NCBI GenBank assembly: GCA_051025295.1
Contig: JBMGJV010000016.1
Direction: 5' to 3' (one strand)
Source of the DNA: KBS-83 sp051025295
GTDB taxonomy: Bacteria > Acidobacteriota > Terriglobia > Terriglobales > Acidobacteriaceae
DNA length: 64,000 bases
Position numbers and translations under genes: made by a program. The stretch's first letter is position 1, and the number at the start of each line of letters is the position of its first letter. The notes beneath the pieces were generated by a model. It had not been told where the DNA came from and did not search any database. It worked only from the letters and a program-made list of their open reading frames with translations. Positions 28,934-37,742 of the stretch are shown one piece after another.

Positions 28934-29554
28934 GTGGTAGTGCGCAGACGACGGGATTTCCTGTGGGGAAAGTTCGCTCCCTGCCGGGATCTTGCAAGCA
29001 GGTCTCCAAAGATCCGACTTTCAGACCCGCGGGTTGACCACGCCGCAACCTGCCCCAATTGCATGAGCCGCCTTCTCGTGCTCAGACAAGAACAGCGATC
29101 TCGGCGAAGGACACTCGCCGTTGCTCTAGCCGCCGCTACGATTGCGGCTGTCACGATTGCTTTGGTCCTAGGCTGGCGGTCGATTGATCGCACTCCACCT
29201 GCAGCCAACACTGTTGCGGTCTCCCAGACTGTCGACCTCTGGGACACCGGAACTGTTCGAGGAGAGCAGGCGGGGCAATTGCAGTCTGTCTCTCTCCCTA
29301 CCGCCTTGATCAGACTTACTATCGTCCTGCCGCGGCACAGCCCGCCAGGACAGTACTTGGTGGCGATCACTCGCGATCGGAACGGGAACGGTGTGGTGGC
29401 CGAGGGACTTGCCCCGGCTGCCGCAACTGGCGAGAAGGAGCAGATTACGACCAGCATCGATCTGAGCAAAGCTCACGGTGGGCAGTACTTCCTCTCAACG
29501 ACCCACGAACAAGATCAAGCGGCGTACTACTATCCGCTCAAGATCAAGCATTGA
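28934..29554 (+). CDS. ZAS-type anti-sigma factor, module copy 2 (orphan)
   Basis: From about 29000 on, the protein is a close copy of the 10.6-kb anti-sigma factor: IRLSDPRVDHAATCPNCMSR with HxxxCxxC, membrane helix LAVALAAATIAAVTIALVLG, and the same outer domain, ending YYYPLKIKH. The N-terminal 60 residues of copy 1 are missing. The frame is open far upstream, but that sequence is unrelated, so I propose a GTG at 28934 or 28940; the true start is uncertain. No sigma gene precedes it. It may be an orphan that binds the copy-1 sigma factor, or it may be untranslated. Opposite lies the start of the secreted paralog pair. Confidence 0.55.
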   Translation: MVVRRRRDFLWGKFAPCRDLASRSPKIRLSDPRVDHAATCPNCMSRLLVLRQEQRSRRRTLAVALAAATIAAVTIALVLGWRSIDRTPPAANTVAVSQTVDLWDTGTVRGEQAGQLQSVSLPTALIRLTIVLPRHSPPGQYLVAITRDRNGNGVVAEGLAPAAATGEKEQITTSIDLSKAHGGQYFLSTTHEQDQAAYYYPLKIKH

Positions 29555-29581
29555 ATGTGTTCTGCGCAAGCGCCAATCTCG

Positions 29582-29752
29582 TCAACCATGTACTTCGAAC
29601 TCGCAAAGCGGACATCTATAGTCGCCCACAGGCAGTAGGGGGATGCATGCCGAGTCACGAACTTCGACTGTGCTGCCGCCCTGCGGGCAAACGTGCAAAT
29701 CCGAGATTCGTTTGACTTCGGGATACGTCTTGCACAGTGGACAATAGGAGGA
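29582..29752 (-). pseudogene. Possible double zinc-ribbon fragment
   Basis: A 56-codon minus-strand frame with no start codon reads YCPLCKTYPEVKRISDLHVC and later GDYRCPLCEFEVHG. Two CPLC pairs plus other Cys suggest a small zinc-binding protein whose 5' end is lost. The position just behind the anti-sigma gene recalls the zinc-ribbon gene near copy 1, but the sequences are not clearly the same. Confidence 0.25.
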
Positions 29753-30247
29753 CTATAGCCGTCGTGTTTCCTACCCGGTCACGGGTGGCTGGCGTGATGC
29801 TTGACAGTTAGCAAACCTACGCTGTGCATCAGCACGAGTCGAAACGCGAGCGTGTATGGCGCGGGTATGGGCACGACGACTGTCACAGGAACGGCCCACG
29901 GCTCCTATGGGTGCTTCGGCGGGCGTGGTGGTCCAGTCAGTGTCGGACGCAAACTAACACTGTTTACTGTCGATTGTCGAGTTACGGCTAGCAATGGCAC
30001 CATCGCCGCGGGCTGGAACGATCCGAATATATGGCTACGTTTGGCTTAAGCGATAGTGTTCCGCACCAACCGATCACCCTACCTCTGGGAGGAACCTGCA
30101 CAGCCAATAACATCTATCATTACCGAGATGGACAAAGGCTCCATAACGTCGGCCCCATCAACAACAGGATTGCGGACAACGCTTGCACGAAGTTCATCGA
30201 TAAGATCACGACCGGGTATACGGACACAGTCACTCCCTGAGCAATTT
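29753..30247. other. Region without a supported gene
   Basis: Two short plus-strand frames (29801-30049 and 30031-30240) have Gly/Thr- and Cys-containing sequence such as TTVTGTAHGSYGCFGG and GGTCTANNIYHYRDGQRL. They could be remnants of an exported protein, but they lack a convincing start and each other's frame. Confidence 0.3.
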
Positions 30248-30829
30248 ATGAGAAAAAGCTTCTTGATGTCATCTGCGACAGTCCTATTCACGCTGTCCAT
30301 GGGAGGTGGCCAATCGTGGGCGGCCTCCCAAGGGGATCTCTTAAGGTGGGCAGAAATGAACTGGAGCGATCATGGTGGGGATCTTACTACCCGACGGGAG
30401 TGTCTCGTCGTTGACGAGAAGGGAGAGTACTACCATGAGACGGGAGTTCAGCGACGATCTGGAGACGCATTGGAGATCAGAGCGTCGAAAGGGGAGCTTG
30501 ACGCACGCGCTCTCAAGCAGCTCCGGGAGGCTCTGTCGCCAAGACAGCTAGAAGTCATCCCACGCTTTCAGAGACCGAGTTTTCCTCTAAGCAGTTCAGA
30601 ATTTCATCTCGTCACAGTCTGGACACCCTCGCGAATGCTTGGCTATTACGAGCAGGCAACTTCGGAACCGCCCGCTTCTAAGGATGTCAATGCGCGTACT
30701 GAAAAGACGTCTGAGTGGCAGCGCTCGAAGCTCGCACTGGTTCCTCTAGAGACGTGGGTCCATGACGTCGAGCGCTCGCCGGCGGCCATAAGGACCGATG
30801 CGGTCGCCGGGAGATGTGACAAGAAGTAG
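30248..30829 (+). CDS. Small exported protein of unknown function
   Basis: A 193-aa protein from the ATG at 30248. The open frame is longer, but only here does a signal peptide begin (MRKSFLMSSATVLFTLSMGG, cut after SWA). The mature part is mixed alpha/beta with ECLVVDEKGEYYHETGVQRR and LKQLREALSPRQLEVIPRF, and no Cys pair except near the ends. I do not recognise the family. It sits in module copy 2 at the place where copy 1 has the ADOP permease, between the anti-sigma gene and the S41 gene. It could be a cargo gene or belong to the module. Confidence 0.5.
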   Translation: MRKSFLMSSATVLFTLSMGGGQSWAASQGDLLRWAEMNWSDHGGDLTTRRECLVVDEKGEYYHETGVQRRSGDALEIRASKGELDARALKQLREALSPRQLEVIPRFQRPSFPLSSSEFHLVTVWTPSRMLGYYEQATSEPPASKDVNARTEKTSEWQRSKLALVPLETWVHDVERSPAAIRTDAVAGRCDKK

Positions 30830-31162
30830 TCACAATGCTTGAACACGCACCCGTGACGCAGGCGGTCCGCCTTGGAGTCTCCTGAGTCGAACGGAGATCC
30901 TCCAGGCAGTCTTGGATAGGCGGCAAGGATTCGCTTTTTCGGGATCCCTGCACTTACACTCCCCGCAACACTGCGGAGCCGAAGTAGAGGACCGGCAAAC
31001 CGGAGAGGCCTCCGGCGGCGGACGATGCGGGTTAGCTGACATGGCTATGCACTCGTCGAGAGCTGTCACATCCGAGCGAGGAAGTTGTAGCCACCAAAAA
31101 CGACTGAGGACCCCAACTTGGGCCAGCTTCACTCGTCCATCGGCAACGATTGCCTCAGGTGC
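30830..31162. other. Downstream region of S41 copy 2
   Basis: About 330 bp with no supported gene. A minus-strand frame contains TALDECIA, echoing the short ORF below S41 copy 1, so it may hold a decayed equivalent. Confidence 0.3.
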
Positions 31163-32446
31163 TCAACTGGCTATCGAGATCCCTAAAGCGGCTCCAAGCT
31201 GTTGATCGCTTCCGTCCCGTCGGCTGCGCCAATCAAATCGGGCCAGATGGTCCGGCTCGATCGGTGTCCCTTCGAGAACGTCGCCTTTCCAGGTGTGGTA
31301 TGCGCCGGTGGGGAGTGCCAAGCGGTACCCCGCCCCAACTTTCACAGAGGTCGCCGACAAGAGCCGTCCGGCCGTCTGCTCACCGACGATGGTCGCTAGC
31401 TTGTTCTCACGTGCAAACGCAACAATCATCTCTGCCGCACTGGCAGTGTGGCGATCTACCAGCAACACGATTCGTCCGTGGAAGCGCTGTGGACCGAGAC
31501 CCTCGGTATCTAGGACCACAGGCTTTTGTGTGAGCATTGCGGGAGCGAATCGCAGTGCCAAGGGCCAGAGCGCCTTAGTATTCGATGGAATCCGTGAGAA
31601 GCGGGGAAAGCTCAGCTTCTCACGGTCGAGGTATCCCGCGGCCCGGCGCTTGTCTAAAGCAAAGCCGACCGGAATCTTCTCCGGGGTCAACAGGCTCATG
31701 ACGCGTAACGCGCCGACCCCGCCTCCAGTGTTCCCGCGCAAGTCGATGATCAGCCGATCCACTCCATCCAGAGATCGCACAGCATCGGTGATCTGATTTG
31801 CGACAACGACTCCGACCATGCCAGGGAACATCGCTACTTTCAGGTAGCCAACTCCGTCTCCGAGGTGACGGGCTTCGACGAGCGTGGGTTCGATAAAGTG
31901 AAGCTTCTTCCCTTTCGGACGTGCTACGTCCACCGTCACCTTTCGCCGGAGTTCGTCGTTATCGATTACTTCAACCTCGGTCGGCTCGCCCATCGGAAAC
32001 ACCGGGTGATCCGGTGGCGTGATGTCACGGCCGCCTACGCTGAGGAGAATATTGGCGGGCTCGATGCCCGCAGTGGCGGCCGCGCCGCCCGCATGGACAT
32101 CCTGGAAAATCCACCGGTTCCCGTAATCCGTCTCATCTGCCAAGTAGGTTGCGCTTAGGGCAGCACGGCTCGATGCGCGACGCGCACTTTGGTGAAAGAA
32201 CCCGAGGTGACTCGTCTGCAGTTGCGCCAGCAGATCGGTCATGGCTTGCTCGAAGGCATTCGCGTTGGGAGCGGATTCGATTGCGCTTCTATGCCTCTTC
32301 ACCGCCGCGTGCCAACTGTCATTCAACTTCTCGGGCGAGTAGAAGCGCTTCTCTAAAGTGGTGAGCACCTTTTGCAATATGCGGTGCTTCTCCTGATCTG
32401 ATAGCCCCAAGTTCTCTTGTCCGACGGCAGCGCCTGCTCCACTCAT
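31163..32446 (-). CDS. S41 peptidase, module copy 2
   Basis: 427 aa, the same length as copy 1 and without a signal peptide. Differences are limited to the first 60 residues and the last 30 (for example GISIAS at the end instead of DFSRAG); the centre, including HTASAAEMI and GEQTAGRLL with Arg at the usual Lys position, is identical. The ATG overlaps the CHAT stop by 4 nt, so CHAT and peptidase are translationally coupled. That both copies keep an intact S41 frame while both CHAT genes carry a frameshift suggests the peptidase is still under selection. Confidence 0.85.
   Translation of the reverse strand: MSGAGAAVGQENLGLSDQEKHRILQKVLTTLEKRFYSPEKLNDSWHAAVKRHRSAIESAPNANAFEQAMTDLLAQLQTSHLGFFHQSARRASSRAALSATYLADETDYGNRWIFQDVHAGGAAATAGIEPANILLSVGGRDITPPDHPVFPMGEPTEVEVIDNDELRRKVTVDVARPKGKKLHFIEPTLVEARHLGDGVGYLKVAMFPGMVGVVVANQITDAVRSLDGVDRLIIDLRGNTGGGVGALRVMSLLTPEKIPVGFALDKRRAAGYLDREKLSFPRFSRIPSNTKALWPLALRFAPAMLTQKPVVLDTEGLGPQRFHGRIVLLVDRHTASAAEMIVAFARENKLATIVGEQTAGRLLSATSVKVGAGYRLALPTGAYHTWKGDVLEGTPIEPDHLARFDWRSRRDGSDQQLGAALGISIAS
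31341..32116. repeat. 776-bp identical repeat, unit 2 (inside S41 copy 2)
   Basis: Partner of 14395-15170 in direct orientation, offset by 16,946 bp. Recombination between the two units would delete the SRAP-imuA-imuB-dnaE2 region, the secreted pair and one hybrid module. Confidence 0.8.
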
Positions 32447-35071
32447 TGCACATTCCTCTTCGTCGAGACCGCTTCAGATTCAGGGAACAACGTTGCACTT
32501 GGTTCCCCTGCGAGTTCGAATCCGGCCCAGAAGTATGGTGGATCACCAGAGTTCATCAGCTCGAGTTGCGCATCGCGCAGTGCTTCTGCCTTGGGTTTGC
32601 GCAGGCTCAGCTGTCGGTAGAAGGAGATCATCAGTTGCGCAGTCGCGTGGTCTTCCACATCCCAAAGAGTCGAGACCACACTCTGCGCTCCCGCTTCGAT
32701 AAACGCGTTAACAATGTTGTCGACGCCCTCCTCGCTTACGGGGCCGAGTCCTGTGTCGCAAGCCGAGAGCGTTACGAGATCGGTGTTCAGCGGCAAGGTG
32801 CGAATCTCCCGCACTTGGAGCAGACCATCGTCAGTGGATGACGAGTGAGGAGCAAAGACGAGGGCGGAACGATCTGGGTATTCGGGATCTGCGTATCCAT
32901 GGAGTGCCAGGTGAATGACCCGGTACTCATTGAGCGGAAGCTCGCGGAAAGCCGCCTTGGTCGCATGACCCCCAAGGAGAATGGTGCTGGGTTTCGGGAG
33001 GTCGTCCGCGATGGTCTCCACTTCCCTCCGACTCTCCGGCAGGGCCACCAAGTCCTGCCTGCTAAGTCCAGAAACGGCGCGACGGATAGAAGCAAGCAGG
33101 TTCGGAGATGGCGGATTTGAAGTCCAAGCGGCTACTCCCACGTACGGCAGGTCGTCTTGCGTGCTCGGCAGATGAGGGTGGCGGAGCAGATCCAGCACTG
33201 ACCCTGAGGGCACAACACTCACAACATGCGATGCCAAGACATACTGGCCGGAAGCCATGAGCGCAGAGAGCGGCAGCAGGTGCAACCTCCCATCTGGAAC
33301 GACGATCAGGTTCGTCTTCTGCTTGTATTCAGGGATTGGGGCCAGAAGTTCGTTGTACAGCTTCGCGGCCAGCGTGGTGTCCGTCTTGCGTTTGAGGAGT
33401 TCAGACCGGTACTGGTCTGAGTCTTCCTCGATTTCGGTTCGGGCTGGCAGTTCGTACCGGTGCACCGTTGTACTGGTCACCGCCAGCGCGTACGAGACCG
33501 GCTCGTCCAAGACGTATTCGATGAACAAATCGGAGGGCTGCAACTCCCTTTGGAGTGCGGCGAGCGAGACAGGACTAGGGACAGGGCTCGGATTTGACCC
33601 GTCGAGTTCTCGTTCTGTGGCGTAGATCGTGTCAAGTATTGCCGCTCGTCGGCTCGGGTCTTGCGTGTCGAGCAACTGCACGTCTAGTTGGCTCAATCGC
33701 AAATCTGCCGGCGTTGGTTGATTAGGAATGACGACCTCGTGATGGGAAAGGCCCTGCGCTTCGACACGCCCCCTTGCTCTCTCGAGAGTGCGGAATGCAT
33801 CGGGCGTTCTGCCTTGATCGCAGAGCGAGGCGAAATACCCGGCGTACACATTGCTCAGTTCGCTCAACAGCTGCCTTTCCACCGTGGGCGTCGGAGCTCT
33901 GCTGAGAAGGGCATCCAGAATGTCCGCACTCTGTTCGTAGTACTCATTCGAAGCCTTGACATCCCCGAGCCGTGCCAGGATCTGAGCTTTGATCGCCAGA
34001 TTAGAAGGTACGAAGTACAGCTCATCCGGGATCCTCTTGTTAGCAGCGATGGCTTCGTTCACCGCCGTCAGTGCCGAATGTGTGTCTCCGGTGTGCAGGT
34101 ATGCTTCCGCTAAAAAGCCTTCGGCTTGAGTAACGCCACGCCAGTACGACAGTTGTTTCGCATAGACCGCAGCATCGCGGAGGTCCGAAACCGCTTGACT
34201 CCAGTCTTTCATCCCCTCGTAGACCCGCGCGCGCGCTTGATAGAGCTCGTACAAATGCCCGGCGAGATGAAGTGACGCAACCCTTCTGCATCGCGTCATT
34301 TGCGAGTGCGAGGGCCTCGGCGTTCCTGCCGGTGCCACTCAGCGCCTCAATCTTGGCGTCGACAGCGATGGAAGGGTAGGCCGCGTTCCGTGTACTCACT
34401 GCCACTCTGATCGCTTCATCGAGCGGCACGTTTGCCTCTTTGAACTTGTGCAACTCGACAAGACCGGTTCCATACATGCTGGCATAGCGAATGCGAGCGC
34501 CGGGGTCGGCGAACTTCGCCACCAGCCAAGCCTGCCCGACGTCCTTCCGAGCGGTTGCAATATCACCAAGGAGGAAAGCGGCAATTCCCTCCTCTCCAAC
34601 TGCACGCGATGCAAGCAGTAGATGATGCTGCGCAAGCGCAAGGGACCTCACCTTAACCCAGGTCTCGCGGGCCATTTCCGCGTCGTAGTTTGTTTCCAGC
34701 ATGCCGAGTATGGTCAGGATGCGTAGGCGGGTTTCAGGATCGCGAGCATCAGGGAGATCTAGATCGTTGCGCAATACAGCGATCTGGTCCGGGCTTCGTG
34801 TGGACGATTCACTTTGCGCGGGGATCTGGCTCACCCGCGCATACAGCGCCCTGCCAGAATCGCCCCTCCTGCCAAATTCGGCCTCTGCTTCCCGGTAGAT
34901 CGGGGCCGCTGCGATCCAGCTATTCAGCCATGACAGTTCGTCGGCTCTCTCCAGCATCGCCCTCGGAGACCGAGAGGTCCGCACGAAGGCGTCATATCCG
35001 GCAACGCTCAGCAGCGCAGCAAGGATGAGACCGGCGACGATGCGAAGGCTTGGGGAAAAAGCAACTCGCAT
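32443..35071 (-). pseudogene. Membrane-anchored TPR-CHAT protease-like protein, copy 2, internal frameshift
   Basis: The start is MRVAFSPSLRIVAG at 35071, matching copy 1; an upstream in-frame ATG at 35098 adds nine residues. After a membrane helix and about 260 residues of TPR-like repeats the frame fails at GGG (34281-34283). Copy 1 there has MQKVASLHLAG, whereas here one extra base gives MQKGCVTSS. The remaining frame (TPRs plus complete CHAT domain with LALHG and SACDTGL) runs open to 32443 and ends VSTKRNVQ. So CHAT is intact in copy 2 but cut off from its anchor, while in copy 1 the anchor is intact and CHAT loses its end. The extra G could be real or a homopolymer read error. Confidence 0.8.
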
Positions 35072-35296
35072 GGAACTCTGATACTCGGTTGTAATCATGG
35101 CAGAGACGACAGCTGGTGAGCAACTTGTGGCAGCCAGGTGTTCTCATTTTCACTTGGCTTTCACACGGCTCTCCACCCTTTGGAGTCGCGAAAATGCCCC
35201 GACATGTCTATCGGAGTCCGGCCGATAAGCGCCAGAATCGGCTAGGTCATCGCCAGGCGCTCCAGAGGTGTCCAGAGTTGAAGAACAGCAATGATG

Positions 35297-36193
35297 TCAC
35301 AGCTGAAAGTCTGTCGGACTGGACCGGTCCTGCCGGTACAGTCGTGGTGATATTCCAAAGGTCCTAGTGAACAGGGAACCAAACGAGCCCAGGCTTTGGA
35401 ATCCCGCTTGCGCGCACACCTCCGTGACTGGCAGTTTTGTGTCTCGCAGGAGCGCGGCTGCAAGCTGCAGACGCTGCCTTTGCAAAAACAAGTGCGGGGT
35501 CTGACGGTAGAGAGTCCTGAAGGAGCGGTGGAAGTGAAACTCAGATAGGCCGGCCTCGCGCGCGATGGCGAGAGTCGACAGCTTGACGGGGAGGTTCGAG
35601 AGCATGAAATCGACACCGCGTTGGACGCGGCACCGCACTTCATCGCGTGTAGCGGCCTTCGCGAACATGAGCCTTCGACCCATCTCCCACTCGGCGGCCT
35701 CGTCGTCCAGCAGAGCCAGCGCACTCTGTACGACCCCGCCGGTCCAGTCGAACGTGTGGCCACTCGCGATCGCATTCTTCAGATGGTCGAGGCTAGAGAA
35801 AAGACGGTTGGAGGCGGCTCGCAGGCCGGGGCGCAGTTCCCTGCCGTGCAGGCGTCGGTGCTGCTCGAGCAACGTCTCCTCAGATTGACTCAGATTGTTC
35901 GCCACATCCGGGACGAACGCGTCACGGAAGAACAGACAGAAGGTGGTGGCCGGGGTCGCGGCTTCGATCTCGAGTGAGTAGGGCTGACCCTCCGTAAGAA
36001 GAAGCCAAGATGTACTCCTAACAGTGAACCTGCGCCCGGAGACGCACCAAGTCGCCTCGCCAGCGAGCACGCGCTTGATTGAGAGCACTCCCCTCACTTC
36101 TGGCGTTTGGTATCGTCGCGCCGATCCGGTGAAGATTGCGTGCTGCTTCCCCAGCACGTCCGCTTCCGGATTGACTAGCAGCGGAGCATCCAT
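35297..36193 (-). CDS. AraC-family transcriptional regulator
   Basis: A 298-aa protein. The N-terminal part (about 20-120) is a cupin-like sensing domain (RRFTVRSTSWLLLTEGQPYS). The C-terminal 100 residues hold two helix-turn-helices: LSTLAIAREAGLSEFHFHRS then PVTEVCAQAGFQSLGSFGSL, with TFGISPRLYR as the family ending. It would bind a promoter as a monomer or dimer in response to a small ligand. It diverges from the ankyrin gene at 36297, about 100 bp away, which is the most likely target together with its own promoter. Confidence 0.88.
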   Translation of the reverse strand: MDAPLLVNPEADVLGKQHAIFTGSARRYQTPEVRGVLSIKRVLAGEATWCVSGRRFTVRSTSWLLLTEGQPYSLEIEAATPATTFCLFFRDAFVPDVANNLSQSEETLLEQHRRLHGRELRPGLRAASNRLFSSLDHLKNAIASGHTFDWTGGVVQSALALLDDEAAEWEMGRRLMFAKAATRDEVRCRVQRGVDFMLSNLPVKLSTLAIAREAGLSEFHFHRSFRTLYRQTPHLFLQRQRLQLAAALLRDTKLPVTEVCAQAGFQSLGSFGSLFTRTFGISPRLYRQDRSSPTDFQL

Positions 36194-36296
36194 CGGAGGT
36201 AATCACCTTAAAAAAGCAGTTTGGAAGAAGCGGCGCAGTCGCGTGCCCGTTACGTTGGCAACCAGGGAGATGATGATCTCTCCCCAGAGGGAACCG

Positions 36297-36815
36297 ATGA
36301 GTGAACACTCGCGTAGGGACTTCGCAAAGGCTGCGACGGCCGTCTTGGGGACTGCCATGCTGACCCAGCAAACCATACATGTATCAGGCATGCAGAGCAA
36401 TAGTCCGCCCGCCACCAAACCGCAGATCGCTCTGACACTTGTGCATGACTTTGTGGCAAATGCGCATGGCGACCTGGTGAAGGTGACGGCGCTCCTCGAG
36501 CAAGAGCCGGCGCTGCTGAATTCCGCATGGGACTGGGGCGGCGGCGACTACGAAACCGCCATGGGTGCTGCGGGCCACATGGGTCGCGCTGATATTGCTG
36601 AGTACCTGCTCAGCAAGGGTGCACGCATGGATCTGTTCCCCGCGGCTATGCTCGGACACGTGGAGATCGTGAAGGCTACCCTAGCGGCTGTGCCTGGGCT
36701 ACGTGATTCGAAAGGGCCGCATGGCATCCCGCTGCGGGCTCACGCCGAAGCCGGCATGCGAAAAGGCGTGAATGGTGCGGAAGCGGTACTAGCCTTCTTG
36801 GATTCCTTGAAGTAG
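36297..36815 (+). CDS. Tat-exported ankyrin-repeat protein
   Basis: A 172-aa protein. I chose the ATG at 36297 because AGAGGGA lies 6 nt upstream and the product then starts MSEHSRRDFAKAATAVLGTA, a twin-arginine (SRRDFAK) signal. An open frame upstream lacks both. Three to four ankyrin-like units follow: HGDLVKVTALLEQEPALLNS, GHMGRADIAEYLLSKGARMD, LGHVEIVKATLAAVPGLRDS. Such short exported ankyrin proteins are common in Acidobacteriota; partners are unknown. It is divergently placed from an AraC regulator. Confidence 0.75.
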   Translation: MSEHSRRDFAKAATAVLGTAMLTQQTIHVSGMQSNSPPATKPQIALTLVHDFVANAHGDLVKVTALLEQEPALLNSAWDWGGGDYETAMGAAGHMGRADIAEYLLSKGARMDLFPAAMLGHVEIVKATLAAVPGLRDSKGPHGIPLRAHAEAGMRKGVNGAEAVLAFLDSLK

Positions 36816-36855
36816 CGCTGACCTTAACAGCAACGCCGGACCAGGTACCTCATCC

Positions 36856-37325
36856 ATGATGCGCCTCTTCGCCGCGCTCTGCTCACTAATGTGTTTCGGT
36901 GTCGCCGTACCGAAGCACGTAGCCTTGAGCAGACCCGTCGCACAGCCCGCTTCTCAGGCAAAGTGCGTCATCTGCTTCTACGGCCCCGACAACCTCGCCT
37001 TCGATGAGAGCGGGAATGCATATGTCACGGACAACGATCACAAGAGTCGCTTCCGGGTTGTGGAGATCTCGCCTACGGGCCGCAAGCTCGCTGAGTGGGC
37101 AACCTTCACGGCATCAGATCGCCTCAGGGCTGGCCCGGAAGGGATCGCCATATCGTCTTCAGGAGAGATCTACGTCACAAATGGTGGCGCCCCGCGAGTC
37201 GCAAAGCTTGGTCCGCGCGGCACCTTGATCGACGCGTTTGGTGGAAACCTGTTTCACGATCTGGGATATATAGCGATCACCCGAGACGGGTCCATCTACG
37301 TCTCTGAGGGAGAGCAGAACGTGCC
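36856..37325 (+). pseudogene. NHL-repeat (SMP-30-like) exported protein, 3' end lost
   Basis: The signal peptide MMRLFAALCSLMCFGVAVPK is followed by beta-propeller repeats: PDNLAFDESGNAYVTDN, PEGIAISSSGEIYVTNGG, YIAITRDGSIYVSEGEQN. NHL proteins usually have five or six such blades. Here only three to four are present before the sequence changes, at about 37325, into the 3' end of an atpB gene in another frame. The reading frame continues by chance to 37434. The gene is therefore a 5' fragment created by a recombination junction. Confidence 0.75.
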
Positions 37326-37577
37326 GAGTGGATCTCTTCGCTCATGCTTCCCATCGAGATCGTGTCGCACTTCTCACGTATTCTGTCGCTCACGGTGCGT
37401 TTGTATGCGAATACGTTCGCCGGCGACATGGTGACACTGGTCTTCTTTTCGCTCGTGCCCATCGTCATCCCTGCGATCTTCCTCGGCATGCACTTTGCTG
37501 TCTCTGTGATTCACGCGCACCTGTTCATGATGCTGGCGCTGATCTACATCGCCCAAGCGATCTCGCACGAACACTAG
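37326..37577 (+). pseudogene. atpB: ATP synthase F0 subunit a (atpB), C-terminal fragment
   Basis: 84 codons read EWISSLMLPIEIVSHFSRIL, then SLTVRLYANTFAGDMVTLVF and a last helix, ending IAQAISHEH. LPIEIxSHxxRxxSLTxRLxxN is the signature of subunit a, including the essential proton-channel Arg. About two thirds of the gene (N-terminal four helices) and all other atp genes are missing. It is joined directly to an NHL-repeat gene. The full atp operon must be elsewhere in this genome or the donor. An ATG at 37344 exists, but a functional protein is very unlikely. Confidence 0.85.
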
Positions 37578-37742
37578 AGCCGGCGTATGGCATTTTCAGA
37601 CAGGAACCGCCACCGCGTCGTCTGCATCGGCCAAAAGCGTGAGAGTGCCAGTACGGCTTCTTTCAGTGGCAGGAAGCTGAGTTGGAGCAGGTCATCTGAT
37701 GGCTTCTGGTCACAGTCGCAAGCTCGCACATGCCCGCCTCAT

